Assembly: GCA_022410635.1 (NCBI GenBank) | Contig: JAJVDF010000779.1 | Location: forward strand, 347,924-411,923 | Length of the DNA: 64,000 nt | Origin: Tretioscincus oriximinensis | Taxonomy: Eukaryota; Chordata; Lepidosauria; Squamata; Gymnophthalmidae | Direction: 5' to 3' | Part shown: positions 54,209-64,000 of the stretch, piece after piece | Numbering within the stretch: position 1 is the stretch's first letter | Layout: the number at the start of each line of letters is the position of its first letter | Notes under the pieces: generated by a model | Told to the model about the DNA's origin: nothing | What the model saw: only the letters and a program-made list of their open reading frames with translations | Database searches by the model: none | Position numbers and translations under genes: made by a program

Positions 54209-54928
54209 GGCTGCGTTCACATGACAACATAAAAACCGGAATAAAGCTATATTCCGGAATATGCAACGGAGTGTCTGTGCATACGTATTCTTGAATTTTC
54301 ATCATAAGCAGCATTGGCAGACGGCCTGATCACCAGGCGGTAGCCCCCGAAAGCAGGCAGAGGGCTGGCTGGGCTTAGGAAAAGGCTTCTCATGACACGC
54401 AGCCGGCTCTGCCGCATTGCTTCTGCTGTGCCCTCCTTCCAGCCATCCCTTCGCCTGCTTTTGGGGGCTGCTGCCTGGAGATCAGCTCAGTGAAAAGAAG
54501 GGGAACATTGACAGACGTCCTGTCAACCTCCTCTCCTCCTCCTCACCTCAGCCGAACCATTTGGCAGTGCCGATCTCCAGGGAGCAGCCCTCGAAATCAG
54601 GCGGAGGGCAGCCTGGGCTTAGGAAAAGATGNGCAGATTTCCCCACCAAAGCAAGAAGGTGGCGCTTCCTCCCGTCATCTCTCTCCTCCTGTCTCTTGCA
54701 CTAATAATGTTCACACAGGAGAGGAAGGGGGGTGGCTACGAGATGATGGAGGTTGGCTGTGAGANTTCAGAGGTTCTCTGCAATGATGCCTGATTATCCC
54801 AGCAATAGTTTATTCCGGGATAAATGGTGTTTATTGCGGAAGGACTGCTGAAACACACTTAACACATGTGCCCCGACCTTCTTTATGTCGCTACAATTGA
54901 GGAATAAAATAGCTGTGTGAACACAGCC
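54209..54928. mobile_element. Non-autonomous DNA transposon (720 bp), TAA-flanked, PIF/Harbinger-like
   Basis: The left end GGCTGCGTTCACATG and the right end TGTGTGAACACAGCC (complement GGCTGTGTTCACACA) form a terminal inverted repeat of about 14 bases. TAA stands on both sides (54206-54208 and 54929-54931). A 3-bp TWA duplication is characteristic of PIF/Harbinger elements. Near both ends lie further palindromic ATTCCGG(A)AT and TTTATTCCGGG motifs. The inside is GC-rich with CCT/CTCC runs and has no transposase frame. Similar end sequences occur singly near 2675 and 19478. Confidence 0.65.
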
Positions 54929-54931
54929 TAA

Positions 54932-55384
54932 ATGTACCTCATCTAAATGCAGCTATCTTCTGGATCCAAATGCTAGCTGGCTTCCTTTGAATGCACTCTT
55001 AGACTGGCTCCATTCTCCAGCAGGAAGACTGTGGAGGCTGTGGCAAAGCTGCGGAGACGATGCAAGATAGTAAGTCTGCCACATTGCGCAATTGGTATAT
55101 GCCTGTTGCAGGCGTTCCCATGACCATGGAAATCAAGCCTATGTGCAAATGCACTGTTTCTTAATCTGAATCAAATAGTGGTAGCACACACAGGTAGATT
55201 GCTACTACTAATCTGTTTTAGGGAACTCTTAGCACACATCTGATGTGGATGGCCATTAGTCCCATGCAGAATATGTGTATTAGTGAGCACCTTAAAATGG
55301 ATTACCAAGTCTGTGCCCAAAGGACTAGAGCTATTTCTAATGCAATTACTTTTTGATGTGAAAAAAAAATTAAGTATATATGCT
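54932..55384. other. No gene seen
   Basis: About 450 bp; nothing recognised. Confidence 0.4.
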
Positions 55385-56020
55385 ACTACTCTGTTTTCCC
55401 AAAAATAAAACAGTTTCTTATATTAATTTTTGCTCCCAAAGATGTGCTAGGTCTTATTTTCAGGGCATGTCTTATTTTTCTATGAAAAAGAATTAACATT
55501 TATTGTTGAACAAAAAAAATTGAACATTTATTATATACTGTACAGTAGTTGTCATTAGTGAGCCAGTTTGGTGTAGTGGTTAGAGTGTTGGACTCGTACC
55601 TGGTAGTCTCCCGGTTCGATTCCCCACTCCTCCATGAAAGCCAGCTGGGTGACCTTGGGCCAGTCACAGTTCTTTGAACTCTCTCAGCCCCACCTACTCC
55701 ACATGGTGTCTATTGTGGAGAAAGCAACAAAAGCTATGTGCGCCACCCTATGGTTGGCAGCCCTGAGACCTTTGGGTAGAGGGCGGAATACAAATACAAA
55801 TGAATAAATAAATCACAAACCAGCATAACCAGACAAGGACAGAATGGCAGCTTCTAGCCACCAGGGGGAGCTTATCACAGCAGATCTGCNCAGCAGGGAC
55901 CACTGCTTCCAAACAAAAGCTTTGCTAGGTTTTACTTTCGGAGGAAGCCTTATGTTTAGCAATTCAGCAAAACCTTTACTAGGTCTTATTTTCAGGGGAT
56001 GCCCAAACACGATAGCGGAA
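55385..56020 (+). repeat. Unnamed repeat with CTAGGTCTTATTTTCAGGG motif, interrupted by a SINE
   Basis: CTAGGTCTTATTTTCAGGG occurs at about 55449 and again at about 55979, and a variant CTAGGTTTTACTTTCGGAGG at 55926. The S1 SINE at 55561-55813 lies between them. Outside the SINE the sequence is not coding. It may be one old interspersed repeat split by the SINE, or two partial copies. Confidence 0.5.
55561..55813 (+). mobile_element. tRNA-derived SINE, family S1, full-length reference copy
   Basis: The head AGCCAGTTTGGTGTAGTGG with TGTAGTGGTTAGAGTG is the polymerase III A box region, and CCCGGTTCGATTCCCC (55610-55625) holds the B box. The body contains CCAGCTGGGTGACCTTGGGC, CAGTCACAGTTCTTTGAACT and CTATTGTGGAGAAAGCAACA. 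The tail AGCCCTGAGACCTTTGGGTA GAGGGCGGAATAC ends in AAATGAATAAATAAATC and is shared with LINE ends, which is how LINE enzymes recognise SINE RNA. The layout agrees with squamate Sauria/Squam-type SINEs; exact subfamily not determined. Confidence 0.9.
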
Positions 56021-57792
56021 TAAGNCCCTTGCCTGAGTTTAATGCAATGGGTTTGTGTGTGTTGAGGGGGGATCTAGTATATTCTTCCTCTCCCAACCTT
56101 CATGCTCCTCCCTCCTTTTTCGTGTGCTGTTCCACTTTCCCTGTTCCTGATGCTATGCTGGATTAGGTTCCCAACCACTGTCAGCCTGTCCCTGACTTTA
56201 GAATTTTGCAGCAATGAGTTTTGCTAGATATTCTTTCTATGAGAGACATCATAGGCACAGTAACAGCCACATTATCAATCACATTTCCAATGGCACCTAA
56301 AGGATAGATTAATTTTAAGACTAAATGCAGGAGGCCCTAGATTTTCTGTTAAAAGAGTCAAGTCTCACCTTGAAAAAGCAATCACAGCTACATCATATTT
56401 TCTTTGAAAAGAAATAATCTACATGAAAGCCTGTTCTGTTGACAGCTGGATTTTTTTCCCCCGCACAAGAAGAAATTTATCTATGTGGCATCCAGTTCTT
56501 AGGGTAGCTTGAGGACTTGATTACTTTGAGGGATATATCTAGATGGGCTTTTTGACCTTCTCTTCCTCCTTCGCTTATAGTCACATCTCCCTCGTATCTG
56601 TTTGAGGCACTTTTAGATATAAAAGGTTGTAGGCCACAGAGCCGGATCCTCGGATTTTCTTCTGGGGGCTACAGAAGCTTCTCGCTTGTCCCTCTAGCAG
56701 TGGATGCCAGTCAGTAAATTTGAACTGCTCTGGACAGCTGTGGAGAGTGAGAAATAATAAGTGCTTTTGAAAACATTTGTCCTTCCTTGTGTGCTTCCTC
56801 TTTGTGATGCAGCTGGTCCAAATTAGCTCTGAGAAGATGTTGTGCAGCTGTTTCTCTGCAGCATCACCAACAGGCAAACATCACAGTCCAACATCTCTCC
56901 CTGATCTCTGTCACTTGTTTTGTCCCTACTCTGTCATATTTCATTTCTACATACTAAGCTTTTAATTTAAAGTCTCCTTCTTGGGCATTTGCTCAGAAGT
57001 TTAACATGCAAAGGAATGTCGGGGNTTTTTCCCTTCACGTTTCATTTAGTCCCTCAGGGTTGCTATGAGAACATTTTTGTTTCTTATGGCAACTTGGTGT
57101 CCAGCTCTCCCTTCTATATTAACAATGTTGTACTTTTCAGCAATGGATTATTCTACCTAACTTCAAGGCTGGTCTAGGCTGCAACAGCTGTGTCCCATAG
57201 ACCTAAAATTTCGTTGTGATTTTCAGAATCTGATGAGATTTTACTTGTACAAAATGCTGTTGCAGGAAACAGTTTTTGATCAATTTAAAAATAGGTCCCA
57301 GCTTGTCTAGATACTTGCTTCTGAGATCCACCATCTTGGAAATAGTCACAATGATTATGTAGGGCCAAACCAATCTGGAAATGGCATTCAGGGAGCATTT
57401 CTGGATATTTTATGCCACTGAAATACCTTCATATGTGCAAATAGGAGCAAATGTCCAAGACAGAATTTCCCTGTAATTTTACCTGGTGCCTGGAAGGAAT
57501 GGGGAGAAACAATCGTAGAATTCTGAATGCCAATTATTTTCTGGTCTGTTGTTCCATTTTTAGGTGGAAAACTGATACCTGAAGCAATGGCCCATGCCTA
57601 GATATATATAAAGCACTTGGAAGGTTTATATTTTTTGNTTGAGTATTAAAGTGTTCAAGAAATTTGCATTGAACCCTGCTGTCCTACTGACTTTTGTGTT
57701 TCTTTGAGCTTCTATTATACATATTTAATAGCCTCATGATATTCAAATGTATAAAATGAATAAATCTGTACATATAATAAAAGGTGCATGGA
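56021..57792. other. No gene seen
   Basis: About 1.8 kb with no recognisable repeats or coding; one of the longer repeat-poor parts. Minus and plus frames near 56.6-57.2 kb overlap and have no known domain. Confidence 0.4.
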
Positions 57793-58205
57793 AGAGTTCA
57801 ACATTCTGAGGTATAATGACCAATGGCAGGGCTAGGAACTTTGGTAGTGAGAGACCACAGTCCTGGATTGGAAATTGGCTAAAAGACAGAAACAGAGGGA
57901 AGTAATAAATAGACAGTTATCTGGGTGCAAAGATGTGAGACGTAGAATACCCCAGGGTTCAGTACTTGGACTAGTACTTGGAAGGAAAGGAAGAACAAAA
58001 AAAGGAATGTATAAAAAAGAAGGAAGATAATGAAGAAAAAGGGAAAGAAAAACAGAAAATCAGAAAGGAACAAAACAAAGAAGCGAGTGAAAAGGGAATT
58101 GAAGGGGCAAGTGGAGGAGGGTGCAGGCATGGATAGGAGCAAGGGGGAGGAGGGGACAGAACTCATTGTATTATTCAATGGGCTAATTCCACAAGTATAC
58201 AATAT
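57793..58205 (+). repeat. Composite repeat CX, copy 2
   Basis: AGAGTTCAACATTCTGAGG, CCAATGGCAGGGCTAGG, then a CR1 reverse transcriptase scrap. This is better preserved here: GTCCTGGATTGGAAATTGGC TAAAAGACAG encodes SWIGNWLKDR, and ATACCCCAGGGTTCAGTACT encodes PQGSVL. A purine-rich block (57975-58090) and the end GTATTATTCAATGGGCTAAT TCC follow. Order and both junctions match 42301-42732. Confidence 0.72.
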
Positions 58206-58420
58206 TTTAAAAGATAACCCAAATTTAAAAATGTTCAGAGGGGAAAGCCAGGATGAACAAAACTATTTTCACTTCATTTCTAAAACTAGTTAGGGGGTTT
58301 GCTTCATGCCTAATGAAAGTTGATTGCAGGTGGTGCTACTACAGACAGTGTCTGCTTGTGAGCCTCTGTTCTCACAAAATCTGTGACTAGCAGATTTGTC
58401 AGCAGGCGAACCCAGTTACT
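58206..58420. other. No gene seen
   Basis: About 215 bp; nothing recognised. Confidence 0.4.
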
Positions 58421-58570
58421 TCAGGTTTGTACATGGCTGGTGTCTGGTATGGTAAAGTTTCAGGTGCCAAGTTCAGGGCTTAATAGATTAAAACTAACAT
58501 TTTGAACTGGGCTTGGAAGACAAATGGCTGTCAATCGAGTGCTTACAGCACATAAATGACAATCTTTTGT
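58421..58570 (-). mobile_element. L2-type LINE fragment
   Basis: CAGGGCTTAATAGATTAAAA CTAACATTTTGAACTGGGCT TGGAAG corresponds to the antisense of the L2-type end seen at 4005-4045 (GGCTTTAAAGGTTAGAGTTA ATACCTTGAATTGAGC). Short and diverged. Confidence 0.55.
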
Positions 58571-59374
58571 ACACCCACGTTACCCTTGGTCACTATTCTT
58601 AGTTGCAGTCTACAGATCATTTCCAACAAGGACAACTCCATTTAGTTGGCAATACAATGGGAAAATCGACAGGCAATTCTAATCATAAGTCACATGGGCA
58701 GCTTAAAATCAAGGGCTGTGTCTCCATTTTCATAGGTAATGAAGGCATGGGAGGTATTATCTATGGGAAAAGCTTCAAATGGCCTTTCTTCCACATGCAG
58801 TAGGAAACCCCATTCCTCATGTAGTTGACTACAAATCCCAGGAACCTTTGGGAGATTACAGCTCTCAAGAAAACCTGTTTATCTTCTGTTATCTGCTGCT
58901 TCCCGCCCCACTTGTTTACAAACAAGAAAGGCCCATTAATTATCTATATATAAAAGGCCCATTTAAATCTGTTGCCAAATATTTTATCTCAGGGTAGTGA
59001 ATTCCAGAATTTGTCAATGTTTTAGCTTCTTTGGGTGATGTGAGCATTTTGGCAAAGGTAAAAGACTAGACTAAAAAAACCAGATGTTGCTATCTTTCTT
59101 TGTATGGAAGTTTCTTCTGCCCCTTGGTCATCTTAGTTGTCTACCCCTAACTCTTCTTCAACTCTGTCCTATCCTTTTTGTGATATTGTAAGCTAACCCA
59201 GTGTTCCATTATACCATTTCTTAATAGCAGTTTATTCTAAGCTCTTCTTTTGGTTTAATATTCCTATTTATTTGTCAGCTCTCAGACCAACATTTCTGAA
59301 AAAAGGTTCTGCAAGTCTTTTTCTTGTCTTGTAGGAAGCAGAAGTCAGAAGGCTCAGAATCCCAATTTGAGAAA
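58571..59374. other. No gene seen
   Basis: About 800 bp. The text TAGTTGACTACAAATCCCAG GAACC at 58822 is the kind found near DNA-transposon relics, but no ends were found. Confidence 0.4.
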
Positions 59375-59487
59375 TAGATGAAGGTTTTATCTTCTTCTTT
59401 GGCTCGGGAATGCCCAGAAGCAATTGGTGGGCCACTGTGGGAGAAGGAATGATGGGCTGCATCCCAATTTGGCAGAGCTTATGTTCT
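59375..59487 (+). mobile_element. CR1 LINE extreme 3' end, old
   Basis: AAGGTTTTATCTTCTTCTTT, AAGCAATTGGTGGGCCACTG, GGAATGATGGGCTGCATCCC and GCAGAGCTTATGTTCTTC follow the CR1 3' order; the copy lacks part of the end. Confidence 0.7.
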
Positions 59488-61084
59488 TCAGAAGGTACAA
59501 GTTGAGAGCAGAAGCTATAGGAAACAGATTTTTTCCAATAAGGTAGCATATTATTTAGATGAATGAAATTAATAGTGATGTGTTGAGTCAGTCTCATGAA
59601 TGAAAGTTTTTCAACAAAATTGTTCCATTCTGCGTTAGCTGAGAAAATGGTAGTGAACAAAGTATTATTTGCCCTTTAGGGTGTGGAGGCAATAAGAAGT
59701 CCTAAGTGTTCCCAAATATACAGAACTATAAAAGGCCAGAAAAATACTAAGGGCGGTTATGTATATGCTGAAGTGTGTTACCTTGTTCTGCAGTATATAT
59801 GTGGCAAATACCTTCTTACACAGCTAAACACAGTTTGTTTTGAATGTCTTGATATTGTATTATGCAAGTGCCTTTCCCCAAAATGGCCTTGTTCACTGCA
59901 AAAGTACACTAAGGCCAAATCCTCATGTGGGAAAAAATGGGCTTCAAAAGCATTTGAGTGGAGTAGGAATTCCTTCTGCTGTTTTCTGTGCTCTCCAGCC
60001 TCATTTTAAAGTCTGCATGCACTGGAAACTGAACAGCTGGAGATCTGGCTGGAGATCCTTGTGGCTCAGATTCCCTTGTTCCCGGCTGAGCCAAGCACAC
60101 AGGAGAAAAGGAAAAAGGTGGGTGGGAAAGGCAGGAGATCTGATTAGATCTCCTGCTGCCATGAACACCAACCTTTGAGGGTTCTTCTGCCTTTCCCAAG
60201 GACTGGACCGGCAGCCGTTCAGTCTGAGGTCCTATTGGAGCTCATAGCAAAATCATCACCAGAGTGTACTTAACACAAATTGCGTTAAGCTGCACTTGCC
60301 ACAGTTTTCTGAATGAACTGAGTATGGCCGGTGCATTTTCCACTTGGACTATATGGAACACATGTGGCCAGCTTGGATCAAAACAGCTTTTGCTCCTGGT
60401 TTTTCCCCTCGTGAGAACTCAGCCTAATAGTATGTTCATCTTACTGTTTTATAAATTCTGAAATGTTTTGTGGAATAGAAAATAATAGCCATGAATCAAA
60501 ACAGACAGCAGTTTATTTACAACACTAACCATAAAGGATACAGTTTTATAGAGGAGAAACAATATAAAATCTATTATTTATGGTAGCACATCTTGAGTAG
60601 ATTATTCCAAATATTATTTGTATTATTATTACATTAGTTTTGACACAATAGTGAATGCAATCATAATCTCTCTTTTAAAATAACCATGCGTTCAGTAATT
60701 TGATCAATTTATCCCATATTATCAGTATGTCAAGTGGCAGATACTTTGTCATCTCTGCATTTTAAACAAGCTTTGGAAAATGTTTCTGGATATCAACTTG
60801 AGATTTCAGAATATTTCACTATTTTCTATCTAATTTTATGTATGGCAGTTTGTATTTTTACTTCTTTTATTATCATATCTCTGGAGATTGGTGCAGGTTT
60901 TCCATGCATTTTAGCAAAATCACATTCTTCCAGCACTAGGGCAAAAATTTACTGCCTCAGTTTTCAGGGATATTTTATAAAATGTAAAAATTGGCACAGA
61001 CTTTTACAGGTAACATCCCAAGCAAAACTGCTGCCCTACATAAGAAATCAGTCTTAAATCCAGTTTTAAATCAGTCGAAGTGGG
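59488..61084. other. No gene seen
   Basis: About 1.6 kb with no recognised repeats. Two 107-112-codon plus frames (59840-60178, 60734-61057) and a 130-codon minus frame (59660-59268, entering the CR1 end) have no known domain. A minus-strand AATAAA signal at 60512-60517 could end a transcript but nothing else supports one. Confidence 0.4.
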
Positions 61085-61300
61085 ATTGCTATCCTATTAG
61101 AGAGAATGGCTGTAGTTCAGTGGTAGAGAAAATTGTCCTAAGGGTCGCTGGTTCTGTTCCTAGCCTCTCTGCAGAAGGAAGCAATGGAAAACCATTTCTC
61201 TCATCTCTGCCAAGAAAATTGCACGAAGATAACGACAGAGAAGTTCATGCAGTTAAATAGGAGTTGCCCTAAACTCAGTGGTATGCAATAAAAACAGTCA
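61085..61300 (+). mobile_element. tRNA-derived SINE, third family (S3)
   Basis: GGCTGTAGTTCAGTGGTAGA is an A-box-like tRNA start, and CGCTGGTTCTGTTCCTAGCC carries a B-box-like GGTTCTGTTCC. After the head come ATCTCTGCCAAGAAAATTGC and GAGTTGCCCTAAACTCAGTG, text similar to the tail of L2-dependent SINEs. The 89-codon frame across it is accidental. Confidence 0.6.
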
Positions 61301-62045
61301 TATAAGAAAAGTAATGATAAAATGTAATTGAATTACAAATGTTAAGAATTCTTGCTGTCTTGAAAAAACAAAACACCATTATTGCAACAAAATGTATGTA
61401 GATCATACAAATGTAAACAAGCTCATAACCATATACGGCCATGTTCTAAACAAAGCTCAGTGGTACTGTACTTACAACATATATGAGATGAGATTCACAG
61501 GCTCAGTCCATATGTAAGACATCTCAGTAAATTGCTGAAATAGCTTCTAAAAAGTCACGCTTGATACGTCCACAAAATGGAAAGGGTACAAGGACCATGT
61601 GCATAGGAAACATTACCAAAATAAAGATTCAAATGAGATGATAAAACAATTAAAAATTGGCAACACATACGATCAGCACTTAAACCAAAGGCCAACTGTT
61701 ACATCAGTGCAACAAAGTTCTGAATCTTTATATGCTCGTCTTTGAGGCAAGGCATTTTTTNAAAAAACACAGTAGTAATATCAAGCTTTTCCAGACTGTA
61801 TTTGACAGCACACAACTACAGCCGCCTGTACAGCTAATGAAATTAGAAGTCTTCTAGCTGTTAACGTTATGAATGACAAAATAAATCTGTTGGACATCTT
61901 TTAAAAGCTGCAATATCTAAGATATTCCATGTCTGAATGATTTCAACCCCTCCCACAAAAGACATTTTTGAAACAAAGTAAATGTAACCCCCCTCAGTGA
62001 GCGTGGAATCAATATGTGTGTGTGTGTGCATGCATGTATGGGAGC
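61301..62045. other. No gene seen
   Basis: AT-rich, about 745 bp, ending in a short (TG)n run at 62019-62032. Nothing recognised. Confidence 0.4.
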
Positions 62046-62509
62046 TTCCCTACTACAGGGATTGTTTCACTATTTCTTTAAAAACGTGTTCGCCATCTGC
62101 CCCTTTCTACCTTAAGGCTCCTACACTGCTCTGACACATTGCATAACAATCTCGTCACATGACGAGCACCATAAGGCATTACTGTGCTTGCCTTACTACA
62201 ATTCCCAGAATTCTCTGCAAGCCTTCGTAAAACTCCCAAGCATTTTCTGTGAGCCAAGAGCCAACGTCTCTTGTCTTTTACATGGCGCCCCAAAGTCTCG
62301 TGAGGTTTGCCAAGTTCACAAGGCTGAATGTCCCTGCGAAACCTTCNTTCGGATTTTACAAAATGCCCACTGCTGAATCACACAATCTATGTGGCCAGAA
62401 ATTCTGCGACAACTGACCTTTATAGTGAATGGATTGCTGTATATGCGTGACCTCGTGGGGCAGACTGAAGGTAGATGTTGCTAAAAATCGTGTGTGGGGA
62501 TGTGGCCTA
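62046..62509 (+). mobile_element. R430 repeat, copy 3
   Basis: CATAAGGCATTACTGTGCTT, ACTACAATTCCCAGAATTC, GTGAGCCAAGAGCCAACG, CCCCAAAGTCTCGTGAGG, TTCGGATTTTACAAAATGCC, TGCGTGACCTCGTGGGGC and GCTAAAAATCGTGTGTGGGG align in order with the copies at 18.3 and 48.8 kb. It has about 35 extra bases after AGAATTCTCTGCAAGCC. Confidence 0.68.
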
Positions 62510-63789
62510 TATCTGCCTGCAGAAATATCATTTGTGCAAAGCATGAAGAAATAATTTGACTTCCGTCACCCACACACTTGGTGAGATGAGAACGATGGGA
62601 ACAGTTTACTGCTGATAACTGTCTCTTGGTGCAATTTACCACCAGGTCAGCTTGGTGGAACATTTCTGGTCCAGCATTAAACTGCCTCCTTGAGAATTAT
62701 GAAGCTAGAAAAGTCTGTACCTTTGACATTTTGCCCCCCCTGAGGTGCCAACATACAGATTACCCTGAAGTGGTACTACTGACTCCATTCCCACAGATGG
62801 TCTTCTGACAGCCATCTGGGCACTGCCTTATATGCTACACTGCACGATAAACTCTGAATGAGAACCGATGAATCACATCTAGAGAATATGAGCTGTAAGA
62901 AATCCATTTCTGGATACGTTTAGGAAGTGTAAACATTGCTCTTTTTTGGCCAGAGTGCTTAATGATATTAAGTGGCAGACTCACAGTTCAGTAATACATT
63001 ACACAAAGCTTGCATGTGATTCCATGCTCTGGCTTTTTTGAAGCACTGAAAGTTCACAGATGCTACTTAGATGCTCGACTGCTTTTATTGCTGTGTGGCA
63101 AATTCGTGTGACAACTGCACACACCTCTGCTGACTGCAGTCTTTGGGTAAGCATTTTTGAGTGCCAGCCAAGTGGAATAGATACTATTGCAATTGTCGCA
63201 CAATGTCAGCTTTCATACATAATATTTTCCCATATGAACAAGCTTTAAATATAGGAAACAAATATGGTGTATTTTGCAGCAGCTTCCATAGAGCAAATTT
63301 TGTTAGCAGGAAGGTTTCAAAAGCAAAGCAACTGTTTGCCAAAAAGAGCAACATGTATTAAATAATTAATAAACACCTGCTTGTTTAATATACATATATG
63401 TAAAAATCACATTGTGAGAAGAAAACGATTTAAGTAATTTTAACATCTCAGTTATGCAAAATTGGCACAGCAACATTTTGTTTGTGTAAGTGCACTGAAA
63501 ACAGATTCACCTTCATCTTCATTCTAACTGCATGCTTTGATTTGGCAGGATCCAGCCAAAATTAGCCACTGTTAAATCCCAGTGATTCCAGTAGCATGAT
63601 TACATACGTGCCTGAATGGAATATAAGAGCTTAACTTTGGCTGGCTTCTGTGCACTGCGAAATCAAATAAACCATGGACTTCTTTATTATGAGTTTTCAC
63701 TAGTTCCCACAATATAGGGCAACAACAGCTGGCTCTTCCATTGGACTTTGGAACCATAACATGAAATAGATGTAGCAAGGAGATCTTGA
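62510..63789. other. No gene seen
   Basis: About 1.3 kb of repeat-poor sequence. Short frames on both strands have no known domain. A minus-strand AATAAA motif lies at about 63083-63088. Confidence 0.4.
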
Positions 63790-63862
63790 GTACCATAGAA
63801 AGGTAAGATAAGAAAAAGGTAGGCAGCATAAGAAGACGACATGTTTTTCTTCAGATGCTCAA
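63790..63862 (-). mobile_element. FB-A palindromic family, short arm fragment
   Basis: AAAAGGTAGGCAGCATAAG, then ACATGTTTTTCTTCAGATGC matches the inner arm up to the family's centre. Confidence 0.55.
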
Positions 63863-64000
63863 GAAAAAATTGTTTGAGAATGTTTATGCTTTTATTATGA
63901 GGATGGAGGGAGAGGTTAGATATATCCTGTAACTTCTTGATTAATGCACATATGGTAAAATCTGTCTTTTGGAAGAAAGCAAAGGGAAGGGAGGGAAACA
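63863..64000. other. No gene seen
   Basis: Last 140 bases; nothing recognised. Confidence 0.4.

Noticed and set aside
61085..61150. Possible tRNA gene
   Set aside because: A- and B-box-like sequences are present but the cloverleaf does not close and a SINE body follows; called a SINE.
60480..63790. Possible long 3' untranslated region of a minus-strand gene
   Set aside because: Two AATAAA motifs and low repeat content are not enough; no exon or coding end was found.

Overview
This is vertebrate nuclear DNA, most likely from a squamate reptile (lizard, gecko or snake). The evidence is the mixture of repeats: CR1-clade LINEs ending in TTCTTATG octamers, L2-type LINE 3' ends, truncated L1-clade LINEs, and tRNA-derived SINEs whose tails look LINE-derived (GCCGCCCTGAGACCTT... 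then AAATA repeats), a combination familiar from lizards and snakes. The window is AT-rich with scattered single Ns and one 175-base gap. I found no convincing host exon, tRNA, rRNA, CRISPR array or bacterial-style operon. Most open frames are short and accidental or lie inside decayed LINEs. The window reads as intergenic or intronic DNA filled by successive rounds of transposition.

Layout. Bases 1-958 hold the 5' half of a CR1 with an uninterrupted endonuclease frame running off the left edge. From 1 to 20 kb there are L2 and CR1 3' ends, two tRNA-SINE families (one with TTC-rich tails) and several inverted-repeat elements. At 21-22.7 kb lies an L1 remnant, followed by SINE, CR1 and L2 fragments to 29.4 kb. 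A long CR1 with a recognisable reverse transcriptase covers 29.6-31.5 kb. From 32.8 to 40.4 kb a roughly 720-bp block (CR1 piece plus L1 3' end) occurs twice in inverted orientation, with the assembly gap at the inner edge of the left copy. Between the copies sit a tandem pair of palindromic elements and a second L1 (38-39.4 kb) with a clean 13-bp target-site duplication. At 43.8-44.8 kb a CR1 is split by a 755-bp hAT-like element. Bases 46.2-47.1 kb form an inverted-repeat transposon. A second long, internally deleted CR1 lies at 51.9-53.8 kb, next to a 720-bp element flanked by TAA. From 55 kb to the end the DNA is more unique, with a SINE pair, a composite repeat and CR1 and L2 scraps.

The main interest is in non-autonomous elements. 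Three separate palindromic families occur (called FB-A, FB-B and FB-C here), together with a roughly 430-bp three-copy family (R430), a two-copy composite that captured a CR1 reverse transcriptase fragment, and the inverted duplication at the gap. No genes here work together as a pathway. The only functional logic is retrotransposition: CR1, L2 and L1 would have supplied enzymes, and the SINEs and probably some palindromic units would have used them.
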